A DNA stretch of 11,852 nucleotides from Planctomycetota bacterium (GCA_026417845.1 JAOACM010000085.1:1-11852); one strand, 5' to 3'. Positions 1 through 6,290 are shown, numbered from the stretch's first letter. Notes: generated from the letters alone by a model not told the origin. Numbers and translations: made by a program.

Positions 1-15
1 GTGTATAAGAGACAG
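1..15 (+). other. Residual Nextera/Tn5 mosaic-end adapter at contig edge
   Basis: The first 15 bases, gtgtataagagacag, are identical to the last 15 bases of the 19-bp Tn5 mosaic end used in tagmentation libraries. The match is exact and sits at the terminus of the sequence, so it is most simply untrimmed adapter and not genomic DNA. It supplies an artificial GTG start and the residues (M/V)YKRQ to the reading frame that follows. Native sequence therefore begins at about base 16. Confidence 0.93.
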
Positions 16-822
16 GCCCTGTACAGGGACGGTGTGGTCGCGTCGCCGGTCGCGGACCTGCGCCCGAACGAATTCGTGCTGCTGCGGGACTCCGCGCGGC
101 CGAAACATTCGGCGATGGCACGCTGCCGTGCCGACGGGAACGTCCTTAAGGCGCTCTCCAGGGATTCTGAAAAGACCTGGAACATCTCGGCGCGGTCCGC
201 CGCCCAGAGGATGGCGCTCGAACTCCTGCTGGACGATTCCGTCAGGCTCGTGACTCTGGTCGGCCCAGCCGGCACGGGGAAGACGCTGCTGGCCCTTGCC
301 GCAGGCCTGACGCTCGTGCTGAAGGAACAGCGGTTCGACAAGCTCTTCGTCTCCCGTCCCATCGTGCCCCTCGGACGCGACATCGGCTACCTGCCCGGCG
401 GCAAGGAGGAAAAGCTGGCCGCCTGGATGGGGCCGATATTCGACAACCTCAAGTTCCTCCTCTGCGGAAAATCCTGTCCGGTAAAGATTACGCCCGAGCA
501 GATGATGGAAAGAGACCTGCTTGAGATAGAGGCCATAACCTATATCCGCGGAAGGAGCATACCGAACGCGTTCATGATAGTGGACGAGGCGCAGAACCTG
601 ACGCCGCATGAGGTAAAGACGGTGATAAGCCGCGCGGGCGAGGGCGCCAAGATGGTCCTGACCGGCGACCCGGATCAGATAGACAACCCATATCTGGATG
701 CATCGTCCAACGGCCTGAGCTACTGCGCGGACCGCATGAGGGGATCGCCGCTGCATGGACATGTAGCGCTGCTCAGGAGCGAAAGGTCCGAGCTGGCCGA
801 ACTGGCCGCGTCGAGGTTGTGA
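1..822 (+). CDS. phoH: PhoH-family ATPase (PhoH2/YlaK-like), 5'-truncated
   Basis: This is the C-terminal part of a PhoH-type P-loop ATPase. In the frame from base 1 (273 residues, the first five adapter-encoded), Walker A is GPAGTGKT at 88-95, Walker B is FMIVDEAQN at 191-199, and a TGDPDQID motif lies at 221-228. Residues 110-133 carry the family's SRPIVPLG..IGYLPG signature. The segment before Walker A (LRPNEFVLLRD, then NISARSAAQRMALELLLDD) is the linker typical of PhoH2/YlaK proteins, which have an N-terminal PIN RNase domain. That domain is missing because the contig ends, not by visible mutation. Characterised PhoH2 proteins have ATP-dependent RNA helicase/RNase activity; a cytoplasmic RNA role here is inference. 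The true start lies outside the window. The next genes are convergent, so there is no operon partner downstream. Confidence 0.93.
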   Translation: MYKRQALYRDGVVASPVADLRPNEFVLLRDSARPKHSAMARCRADGNVLKALSRDSEKTWNISARSAAQRMALELLLDDSVRLVTLVGPAGTGKTLLALAAGLTLVLKEQRFDKLFVSRPIVPLGRDIGYLPGGKEEKLAAWMGPIFDNLKFLLCGKSCPVKITPEQMMERDLLEIEAITYIRGRSIPNAFMIVDEAQNLTPHEVKTVISRAGEGAKMVLTGDPDQIDNPYLDASSNGLSYCADRMRGSPLHGHVALLRSERSELAELAASRL

Positions 823-1133
823 TCCACCCCCGGCGCGGAGCCGCAAGCATGACACGAAAGGCAACCGGCAGCGCCGCCTGGCAACTGTTTGCCGTGCCCA
901 TTTATTGGAGCGCGGAGGCATAGCGGTCCTTATTTGCGGTAGCGTTATTGTTGCCCCGAGCCGGTTGCGATGTCTCCGGGCGGGAGAGAGATTTACGCGG
1001 GCGGCCGGGGGGCTTACCCCAGCCACCCGGAGTGAACATGCTCCCGCCGGATAGCGCTTTTCGAGATTTTTACCCCAGGCGTTTTTCAGAGAGCGGCGGA
1101 GGCAAGCCTGTGCGATCCTTTGAGCTTGTCCAA

Positions 1134-1204
1134 AAAACTCCGACTGGATCCAGCGCTCTGCCGCGGAAGCCCTGGCCGCCGCAGGAATTTCCGGACGGGC
1201 TCTT
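1134..1204 (+). repeat. Dispersed hairpin repeat, copy 1
   Basis: This 71-base stretch aligns with 11140-11213 along its whole length by eye, with two or three single-base gaps. Shared blocks include AAAACTCCG, GCCGCGGAAGC, CCGCCGCAGGA and GACGGGCTCTT. The ends can pair (AAACTCC with GGAATTT, one mismatch), and an inner stem CCAG (1150-1153)/CTGG (1172-1175) lies inside. Read on the minus strand the element finishes GGAGTTTTTT, which looks like a terminator for the minus-strand genes. Both copies lie between convergent genes. Confidence 0.7.
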
Positions 1205-1352
1205 TCCTGTAGCCGTCCATCGCGTCTTCTCTGGTAACCGCCCCAGAGGACCGACAGCGCAACCGGCTTGCCGAAGACGGGCCTGATGCAAAACAAGACC
1301 TTTCCGTACAGTAAGGGAGGGATTAGACGCGATAACGCAACGTCTGATGCGA

Positions 1353-1430
1353 CTAAAAACCTGTCCGAAAACCTCCGGCGCGTGGCTTATGCGCTCAGCG
1401 ATCCCCGTTGCCCTGCGGGAAAGTTTTTAG
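1353..1430. repeat. Inverted repeat, possible terminator
   Basis: CTAAAAAC (1353-1360) and GTTTTTAG (1423-1430) are perfect 8-base complements around 62 bases. Inside lies a smaller hairpin, CCCG/CGGG at about 1404-1419. It begins 44 bases past the stop of the minus-strand gene ending at 1474, so it may help end that transcript. The loop is long and the outer stem AT-rich, so this is a weak call. Confidence 0.35.
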
Positions 1431-1473
1431 ATAGACTCTGAAGGTTCGGCCTTACGACAACACCGATTACTTC

Positions 1474-1779
1474 CTACAGGGTGGGTCGGGGCAGACCGAC
1501 GCTTCCCGTTCCGATGCCGCGCGTTGCCGGGCCGATCGCCATGGCGACAGTAGTATTGCGGCAGAGTTCAGCCGGTATCGCCACGCCATGGCGCGCCGGA
1601 GGATGCAGCAGGGCTTCGAGGTAAGGCGATATCTCTACCAGCCCTCTACGATTGGGCCTGCTTATAAAACGCTCGTACCTTACCATCAGTTCGTCGAGAT
1701 CCCCGCGCAGGCGGTCAGGAAACTGTTCGCCCGCGCCTCCAGCGCTCAGGTGCTCGAAAATCGAATCGTAAGATTCCAT
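1474..1779 (-). CDS. Small unknown protein downstream of MraZ-like gene
   Basis: A 101-residue protein of no family I recognise. It starts with ATG at 1779, 45 bases after the stop of the MraZ-like gene, and is preceded by a purine-rich GGGGGAGGGG stretch about 10 bases upstream that could act as ribosome-binding site. Residues 1-65 look like a real soluble, mostly helical and charged protein (DELMVRYERFI, then LVEISPYLEALLH). The last 30 residues are Gly/Ala/Thr/Pro-rich and less convincing, so the end may reflect a degraded 3' part. There is no signal peptide or membrane segment. In a standard dcw cluster the gene after mraZ would be the 16S rRNA methyltransferase rsmH; this is not it. It may be co-transcribed with its neighbour. 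Existence is moderately supported; function unknown. Confidence 0.5.
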   Translation of the reverse strand: MESYDSIFEHLSAGGAGEQFPDRLRGDLDELMVRYERFISRPNRRGLVEISPYLEALLHPPARHGVAIPAELCRNTTVAMAIGPATRGIGTGSVGLPRPTL

Positions 1780-1824
1780 GGCTCGTCTTCCCCTCCCCCT
1801 GGCAGCCGGAATTCTCCCGCCGGC

Positions 1825-2394
1825 TTACCACTTGTTTAGCTGCGCGGTAACCTTGGCCTTCAGCGCAGCGTTTCCCGTGGGCCCGGCCGTGGCAGATTCA
1901 GGCGCCTTCTCCTCCTCCATCGCCCTGCCGATCGAAATATACGAGTAGCGACCCCTGATCATTACCGAGCCGCTCAACCCAAGTTTTTCCATCCATTGCT
2001 TCGGCAACACGATCCTGCCCTGCTTGTCAGGTTCCACCGGCATGGCGTTCGAAGCCAGCTCGGCGATCGCTTCGTCCGCCAGTTCTTCAGCCCTGGCCTC
2101 GCCCATCCCCTCGGCAAGCAGTTCTGATCGTATCCTGGCGTGGATATCGGGAATCTTGCGGGTCAGCGATTCGTATGTGTACACCCGGACAAACCGCTCG
2201 TTATTCCACCATACAAGCAGGAGCTGGCTCTCTTTAGCTTCCTTTATCAATCGCATCAAAGGCTTCGGAATGGCGACCTGATTCCCGTTCGGTCCGGTTA
2301 AGCTGTGAATGTAATTGCCAAAAAAGGATGCAGACCGGATGTGCCCCCTCGCTTGAAGGGCCGATTCGAAAGGAAACTGTTGCCCGGTCGCCAT
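1825..2394 (-). CDS. MraZ-like (SpoVT/AbrB-fold) transcriptional regulator
   Basis: A 189-residue protein with the two-repeat layout of MraZ. The first repeat is about residues 24-62 (FFGNYIHSL..GNQVAIPKPL..LLLVWW); the second is about 110-155 (AIAELASNAMPVEPDKQGRIVLPKQW, then LGLSGSVMIRG). The second repeat keeps the MraZ/AbrB signature DKQGRIVLP at 123-131. In the first, the equivalent DxKGR is replaced by GPNGNQVAIP, so one half is degenerate. MraZ proteins are usually about 140-150 residues; this one has an extra N-terminal segment of about 20 residues and an Ala/Lys-rich tail from 157. ATG at 2394 is supported by an AGAGAGG ribosome-binding site six bases upstream. MraZ is a DNA-binding repressor of the division/cell-wall cluster, but no dcw genes follow, so this is an orphan paralogue or a related AbrB-type regulator. 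A palindrome in its own promoter suggests autoregulation (inference). Confidence 0.8.
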   Translation of the reverse strand: MATGQQFPFESALQARGHIRSASFFGNYIHSLTGPNGNQVAIPKPLMRLIKEAKESQLLLVWWNNERFVRVYTYESLTRKIPDIHARIRSELLAEGMGEARAEELADEAIAELASNAMPVEPDKQGRIVLPKQWMEKLGLSGSVMIRGRYSYISIGRAMEEEKAPESATAGPTGNAALKAKVTAQLNKW

Positions 2395-2420
2395 CGTCGT
2401 CCTCTCTAGCGCATGACTTT

Positions 2421-2467
2421 AAGTGATGTTTCACTTATTATCTATAATATTCACTAAACAAAGTCAA
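2421..2467 (-). promoter_or_regulatory. Promoter and palindromic operator of the MraZ-like gene
   Basis: On the minus strand a -35-like TTGACT (2467-2462) is followed after 19 bases by GATAAT (2442-2437); a TAGATA alternative gives 17-base spacing. Directly downstream lies the perfect palindrome AAGTGAaacaTCACTT (2436-2421), which would cover the transcription start. A third AGTGA half-site lies at 2455-2451, 20 bases (about two helical turns) from the nearest half-site in the same orientation. The stretch is strikingly AT-rich against its surroundings. The repeats do not resemble the TGGG-type direct repeats described for classical MraZ boxes. Confidence 0.5.
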
Positions 2468-2527
2468 GAAGAAATTTCTCGAAAATCCATCAAGTGCCAG
2501 CATGATCTATATATGGTATTTGTGTAT

Positions 2528-2577
2528 GTTGTATGCACGACATATAGCATGAAGCTCGTGCGCTGAGTTGTATGCGC
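2528..2577. repeat. Short direct repeat in divergent intergenic region
   Basis: GTTGTATGCAC (2528-2538) and GTTGTATGCGC (2567-2577) are direct repeats matching at 10 of 11 positions, 39 bases apart, in the AT-rich part of the region between the divergent genes. They could be paired protein-binding sites, but nothing else supports a role. Confidence 0.3.
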
Positions 2578-2621
2578 AAGATACCTTCAAAACCGGGCGG
2601 GAGAAAGTTATACGGAATTTT

Positions 2622-2657
2622 GAAACCGGAGACGTTTCTGCATCCACACTGTATAAT
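2622..2657 (+). promoter_or_regulatory. Candidate promoter of the sigma-factor gene
   Basis: A perfect -10 consensus TATAAT lies at 2652-2657. No good -35 sits at standard spacing; instead the inverted repeat GAAACcggagacGTTTC (about 2622-2638) covers the -35 region, as an activator or ECF-type element might. The region is followed by a G-tract near 2667. If used, it would give a leader of about 225 bases before the GTG at 2891. Confidence 0.35.
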
Positions 2658-2719
2658 GAAGACTGCGGGGGGGGGATGAACTGAGGATCAGGGAGATAAG
2701 ATCCCCTTGTATGAAAATT

Positions 2720-2767
2720 CCCGTCGCGAAGTCGAAAGCGCAAAACCGTAAGTCTCGCGGCGACGGG
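2720..2767 (+). promoter_or_regulatory. Hairpin in sigma-factor leader
   Basis: CCCGTCGC (2720-2727) and GCGACGGG (2760-2767) are perfect complements. The pairing can continue into flanking GAAAA/TTTTC with a two-base bulge, giving a stem of about 13 pairs. It lies in the presumed 5' leader of the sigma gene and ends in gggttttc. It could be a leader RNA structure or an attenuator; the T-run is too short to call a terminator with confidence. Confidence 0.4.
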
Positions 2768-2876
2768 TTTTCGGGATAGGCTCCAGACGCCTGTCGAGGA
2801 GCCTCCGGAAGGGAAGGAAGGCAGCCTCGATCCCGAAGCTTTGCGTCCGGGTTTTGGGATCAGGCTCTAAATGCCC
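2764..2876 (+). repeat. Imperfect direct repeat in sigma-factor leader
   Basis: Two segments of about 28 bases, 2764-2791 and 2848-2876, align with the pattern cgggtttt-gggat-aggctc-a-a-gcc and a few mismatches or single-base shifts; their starts are 84 bases apart. The first copy also begins a small hairpin GGCTCC/GGAGCC (about 2779-2802). The second ends immediately before the GAGG ribosome-binding site at 2877-2880, so the pair frames the leader just upstream of the start. Confidence 0.4.
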
Positions 2877-2890
2877 GAGGTACGCAGCGC

Positions 2891-5008
2891 GTGGAGGAAA
2901 AGGTTCTTATCGCTAGAGTCGCGGAAGGCGACCGGGACGCCTTGGGCGAGCTGCTCATGGCCCACCGCACGGCATGTTATTCCTTCGCGCTCCGTCTGTC
3001 GCACGATCCGGAGGACGCGGAAGACATATGTCAGGAAAGCTTCGCGCGGGCCGTGCGGGACCCATCAGCTTACCGGGGCGGAGGATCGTTCCGGTCCTGG
3101 CTTCTGGGGATCGTTTTGAACGTCCATCGTGAGATGCGCGGCTCCGAGCTGGCGCGACGCAGGCGCGAGAGGAACTATGCCATGTCTCACCCGGTCGATC
3201 CCGATGCCGGACGCGGCGTGGAGGCCGAAAGTATCGAAAAGAAGGAACTGCGGGAGGCATTGAACGCTTCGCTCGCGGACATCGAGGAAGATTACAGCCT
3301 GCCCATCGTGCTGCATTATGAACAGGGGCTGACTCACCCCGAAGTCGCGGCGATGCTCTCAATGCCTCCTGGCACGGTAAAGACGAATATCCGGCGAGGT
3401 CTGGAGAAACTTCGCGCGGCGATGGCCCGCGCCGGTTACGCCGGGATATCCGCGGTCGCCGTCGAGGAAGCGCTTTCCATGGGACCGCACGTAAACGTTC
3501 CGGCGAGTCTCGCCGAATACATAAAGGAGCTGACTGGAGGCGGCGCGGGCGGTGGTGGGCGGCCGGGCGATGCGAGGGAGCCGGCCGGCGGCCGCGAGGG
3601 GCGTTCCGGACGCGACGGAGACGAGGCCGACTCCAGCCGGCACGATGCGGCGTCAGGCGCCTCCGCCGGAAACCTCGCCGGGACCGCGGCAGGGGGCATC
3701 GCGGAGGCCGCTCGCACCGGGAAAGGCGTCGGAGGACTGATGATGAAGATCGGAATCGGGATGGTGGCAGTCGGGGTGGCGACCGGCGTTGCGTTATGGG
3801 CGGTCTCGGGCGGAAGGGCGGAGGACCGGGCCGGCGAGAAGACATCGCCGGCCGCGGCGAAGGTTCCGGGCAGGGACTACCCGTACGGCGAAGGGGTGGT
3901 ATACAGACGGCAGATCGCCGCCATAGGCTCGTTGACCAACGGCGGCTATCAGGACGGACCAGGCCCGCAGATGGAACTTACCGGCGGAGTGGCGCGCGTC
4001 ATGGCGCCAAATGGAGACTGGTATTTTCTGGATTTCGAAAAGGATATCGTGCTGGTCAAGTACGATGCGAAGAAGAAACGCGCGTTCACCATCGGCTGGG
4101 CCGGGCCTTACGGCAAGCGGGGCGGGCCGGCCGAGTGCGCGCGCTTCCGCGGCGGGGGGTATGCCGCCGGCATGGGACTGAGCATGGATTCCTCCGGGAA
4201 ATTCCTCGTGATCCACGACACCAACAACGACGGTTACCTGTGGAGGATGGACCTTGAGAAAATGATTGTCGAACCTGCCCCGGCGGCCGATGTCGTTAAG
4301 GGCGCCGCCGTTAAAGGCACGGCACCGGACGGTTCGATCTACTTCGCGAAGGACGACGGAAAGCTCAAGAAGGCCTCGCCCGACGGGAAGGTCGTTCAGG
4401 ACCTGGGCGTAACGCTCGAAGGGCCGCTGAGGCTCCCTTCCTACTCCGGCGGCTTTCTGGTCAACGAGAAGCTGAGCCGCCTTTATGCAGGCAGCCGCGA
4501 CCCGTACAGCCCGTGGGGCGTCTTCTGGTACTGGGATATTAAGACCGGAAAGGCCGCAGGACTGGCCGGACCGAAGAGGATCGGCGACGGGGGTAAGATC
4601 GTGGCGCAGGACGGCGGGGAGGTTGACAAGAACTTCCACTGCGCTTCCGGGCCGGCCGACAAGGTGAGTTTCTGGTGCACGGGCGGCCCCGCGTTCGGAC
4701 CCGACATGGGAGATCGCTACCTGTATCTGCCTGGAGGCGACGAATCCACATGCTCGCGCCTCGACCTCGAAAAGAGATACGTTACGAAGCTTGTTCGCGC
4801 CGACCCGAAGGGCGACAGGAGTCTGTGGACTTTCGGCGAAGGCAGACAGGGCAGAGATTACCGTTTCGCCGATCCGTACTGCTGGGCCGGCGCGCCGATA
4901 TGGGGGCCGGACGGCGAGTTCTACATGACATGGGCGCTGTGCAGCGCCATAGACATTTATACCCCCGTACAGGGGAGCGGGCCGACCGGGACAGGAGGGA
5001 GAAAATGA
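2891..5008 (+). CDS. ECF sigma factor fused to a membrane-anchored NHL-like propeller
   Basis: A 705-residue fusion. Residues 5-90 are sigma-70 region 2 (LIARVAEGDRDALGELL, DPEDAEDICQESF, SFRSWLLGIVLNVHR); 120-180 are region 4 with its helix-turn-helix (LTHPEVAAMLSMPPGTVKTNIRRGLEKL). Residues 212-282 form a Gly/Ala/Arg-rich linker, and 285-305 a single hydrophobic helix (IGIGMVAVGVATGVALWAV). Residues 325-700 form an extracytoplasmic domain with repeated blade-like strands; GGPAECARF at 411-419 and HDTNNDGYLWRMD at 442-454 resemble NHL repeats. Ordinary ECF factors are about 170-200 residues without a membrane segment. The GTG start has GAGG ten bases upstream, and the protein begins as ECF factors usually do. 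It overlaps the next gene by 4 bases. No separate anti-sigma gene is visible, so the C-terminal half may act as built-in sensor/regulator (inference). ECF factors with C-terminal extensions are known in planctomycetes; the ligand is unknown. Confidence 0.9.
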   Translation: MEEKVLIARVAEGDRDALGELLMAHRTACYSFALRLSHDPEDAEDICQESFARAVRDPSAYRGGGSFRSWLLGIVLNVHREMRGSELARRRRERNYAMSHPVDPDAGRGVEAESIEKKELREALNASLADIEEDYSLPIVLHYEQGLTHPEVAAMLSMPPGTVKTNIRRGLEKLRAAMARAGYAGISAVAVEEALSMGPHVNVPASLAEYIKELTGGGAGGGGRPGDAREPAGGREGRSGRDGDEADSSRHDAASGASAGNLAGTAAGGIAEAARTGKGVGGLMMKIGIGMVAVGVATGVALWAVSGGRAEDRAGEKTSPAAAKVPGRDYPYGEGVVYRRQIAAIGSLTNGGYQDGPGPQMELTGGVARVMAPNGDWYFLDFEKDIVLVKYDAKKKRAFTIGWAGPYGKRGGPAECARFRGGGYAAGMGLSMDSSGKFLVIHDTNNDGYLWRMDLEKMIVEPAPAADVVKGAAVKGTAPDGSIYFAKDDGKLKKASPDGKVVQDLGVTLEGPLRLPSYSGGFLVNEKLSRLYAGSRDPYSPWGVFWYWDIKTGKAAGLAGPKRIGDGGKIVAQDGGEVDKNFHCASGPADKVSFWCTGGPAFGPDMGDRYLYLPGGDESTCSRLDLEKRYVTKLVRADPKGDRSLWTFGEGRQGRDYRFADPYCWAGAPIWGPDGEFYMTWALCSAIDIYTPVQGSGPTGTGGRK
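4993..5008 (+). promoter_or_regulatory. Strong RBS and ATGA start/stop overlap
   Basis: AGGAGG (4993-4998) lies six bases before the ATG at 5005, inside the end of the sigma gene. ATGA at 5005-5008 joins this start to the sigma stop TGA. This fixes the downstream start and implies translational coupling. Confidence 0.85.
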
Positions 5009-6255
5009 GGATCGCGCGCTTCAGCTCATACTGCGGGTTTCTGGCGTTTGCCTGCGGCGCCGCGGCGCCGGCTGCGGAGGTCGGTCCGGAGGTCGTCCTG
5101 CCGGCATCGCCGCGGCCGGCCCATACGCCGGCCGTGGCCTGTGGAGGCGGGAAGTACCTTGTGGTCTGGGAGAGCGGCCGGGCGGAGCATGCGGACATCT
5201 ACGCCTGCCGCCTTGACGAGACCGGCAGGCTGCTCGACTCCAGCCCCATCCTCGTATGCGGCGCGAAGGAATGCCAGGACCGCCCGCGCGCAGCCTGGGG
5301 GAAGGATTGCTGGCTGGTCGTGTGGGAGGACGTCCGCAACGACAGGGACTTCGATGTGTACGCCGCGCGCGTCACGCCTGAGGGCAAGGTTCTTGACCCC
5401 GACGGAATCCTCGTAGCCGGCGGCGGAAACAACCAGTGCAGCCCGGATGTCGCGTTCAACGGGGAGAGCTTTCTCGTGGCGTGGCGCTCGTGGGAGAATA
5501 ACAAGTACATGGCCGCCGGGGCGCGCGTCTCGCCGGGCGGAAAGGTCCTTGATGCGAGGCCGCTGCCGCTGAGCGCCGGCCTTCCGCAAAATTCGGGCGC
5601 TGGCGAGCTTAAGGTCGCCTCGGCGGGCGGAAGCTGGATGGTCGGGTGGGCATCCCGTTCCTACGCCCCGCCCGGGGCGCCGGGCGGCCCTGGCGGTCTC
5701 TTCCTGAGCGTCGTGGACGGCGCCGGGAAGGCCGCCCTTTCCCATGCGATCAGGAATCAGGGGATGGACAACGTAAAGTCGCCGGTTACCGTCGCCTCGG
5801 ACGGGAAGGGCGGTTATCTGTTCTCCTGGTACAATGGCACCACCGGAGGACGGAGCGGTACGGATCACGGGATGCCGTACGGCGCGGCGCTTTTCGACAC
5901 GAGCGGGAAACTGACCGCCACGACTGTCCTTGGCGCGCCGAAGGCCTACGTCCGCATGCCGGCGGCGGCTTTCGACGGCAAGGGCTACCTGATAGCGCAC
6001 TGGCTGGGACACCGGCGCGATCCCAACAGAGGCTTCCAGGAGGACACCAACAAGATCGTCGCCTTCCTGATCGCGGCCGACGGAAAATACGAAGGCCAGA
6101 TTGAGGTCTCCTCCGGCAAGCCGAACCCGTCGTACGCCCCGGCGGTCGCTGGCGACGGGAAGGGCAACGCGCTGATCGTCTACGAGCGCCATCCGGCGGA
6201 CGCGGATCCGCTAGAGACGCCGATACTCATCGCGGCCAGGCTGCTCAGGCGCTGA
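5005..6255 (+). CDS. Secreted VVW-repeat beta-propeller-like protein (paralogue 1)
   Basis: A 416-residue protein of unknown function, probably exported. Residues 1-24 look like a signal peptide ending in APAA; LAFAC is not a proper lipobox. The mature part repeats a blade-like unit: a Gly-rich turn, a (Y/F/W)LVVWE strand, a D-rich turn, a DIYA-R strand, then G-(V/L)LD-. Clear units are at 43-80 (YLVVWESGRA..DIYACRL), 98-135 (WLVVWEDVRNDRDFDVYAARVTPEGKVLDPDGI) and 147-190 (FLVAWRSW..AAGARVSPGGKVLD), with more divergent ones to 395 (ALIVYERH). Such repeats occur in many secreted proteins of environmental bacteria. The ATG at 5005 is chosen for its AGGAGG site and signal peptide; the longer frame back to 4675 only shadows the sigma gene. 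It is a paralogue of the protein at 7600-9057. Coupling to the sigma gene suggests a shared pathway (inference). Confidence 0.85.
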   Translation: MRIARFSSYCGFLAFACGAAAPAAEVGPEVVLPASPRPAHTPAVACGGGKYLVVWESGRAEHADIYACRLDETGRLLDSSPILVCGAKECQDRPRAAWGKDCWLVVWEDVRNDRDFDVYAARVTPEGKVLDPDGILVAGGGNNQCSPDVAFNGESFLVAWRSWENNKYMAAGARVSPGGKVLDARPLPLSAGLPQNSGAGELKVASAGGSWMVGWASRSYAPPGAPGGPGGLFLSVVDGAGKAALSHAIRNQGMDNVKSPVTVASDGKGGYLFSWYNGTTGGRSGTDHGMPYGAALFDTSGKLTATTVLGAPKAYVRMPAAAFDGKGYLIAHWLGHRRDPNRGFQEDTNKIVAFLIAADGKYEGQIEVSSGKPNPSYAPAVAGDGKGNALIVYERHPADADPLETPILIAARLLRR

Positions 6256-6290
6256 TCGCCTTTCGCCCGCCGGACGCCCCGCACGCGATC
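6254..6290 (+). repeat. Hairpin overlapping stop of VVW-repeat gene
   Basis: GATCGC (6254-6259) and GCGATC (6285-6290) are perfect complements around 25 bases and overlap the TGA stop. The stem is short and no T-run follows, so it may be an mRNA 3' structure rather than an intrinsic terminator. Confidence 0.3.

Larger units (their letters stand above)
823..1473. other. Convergent intergenic region without credible gene
   Basis: About 650 bases separate phoH (+) from the minus-strand gene ending at 1474. The open frames here (for example 948-1286 + and 1070-1291 -) show no domain, no good ribosome-binding site and proline/arginine-rich translations, so I do not call them. The region contains a dispersed repeat (1134-1204), an inverted repeat (1353-1430) and a small hairpin AGACG/CGTCT at 1325-1345. 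No tRNA or rRNA was recognised. Confidence 0.6.

Noticed and set aside
948..1286. 112-residue plus-strand frame in the phoH downstream gap
   Set aside because: Proline/arginine-rich, no ribosome-binding site, and its second half runs through the dispersed hairpin repeat.
2507..2743. 78-residue minus-strand frame between the divergent genes
   Set aside because: It crosses the AT-rich regulatory region and leader hairpin, lacks a ribosome-binding site and shows no family similarity.
3794..4639. 281-residue minus-strand open frame antisense to the sigma-factor ectodomain
   Set aside because: A codon-bias shadow of the sigma fusion; no motif or start signal supports it.
4675..5004. Upstream 110-codon extension of the VVW-repeat gene
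   Set aside because: It overlaps the sigma gene in another frame and is Arg-rich; the ATG at 5005 with AGGAGG and a signal peptide is clearly the better start.
2891..5008. The sigma-propeller fusion as an artefact of misassembly or a missed stop
   Set aside because: One uninterrupted frame with a consistent linker and membrane helix joins the parts, and the gene ends in a neat ATGA overlap, so a genuine fusion is the simpler reading.
5026..6192. 388-residue minus-strand open frame antisense to the first VVW-repeat gene
   Set aside because: Its translation is Arg/Pro/Ala-rich without domains, and the plus-strand frame has a signal peptide, repeats and a strong ribosome-binding site. Long antisense frames are expected at this GC content.
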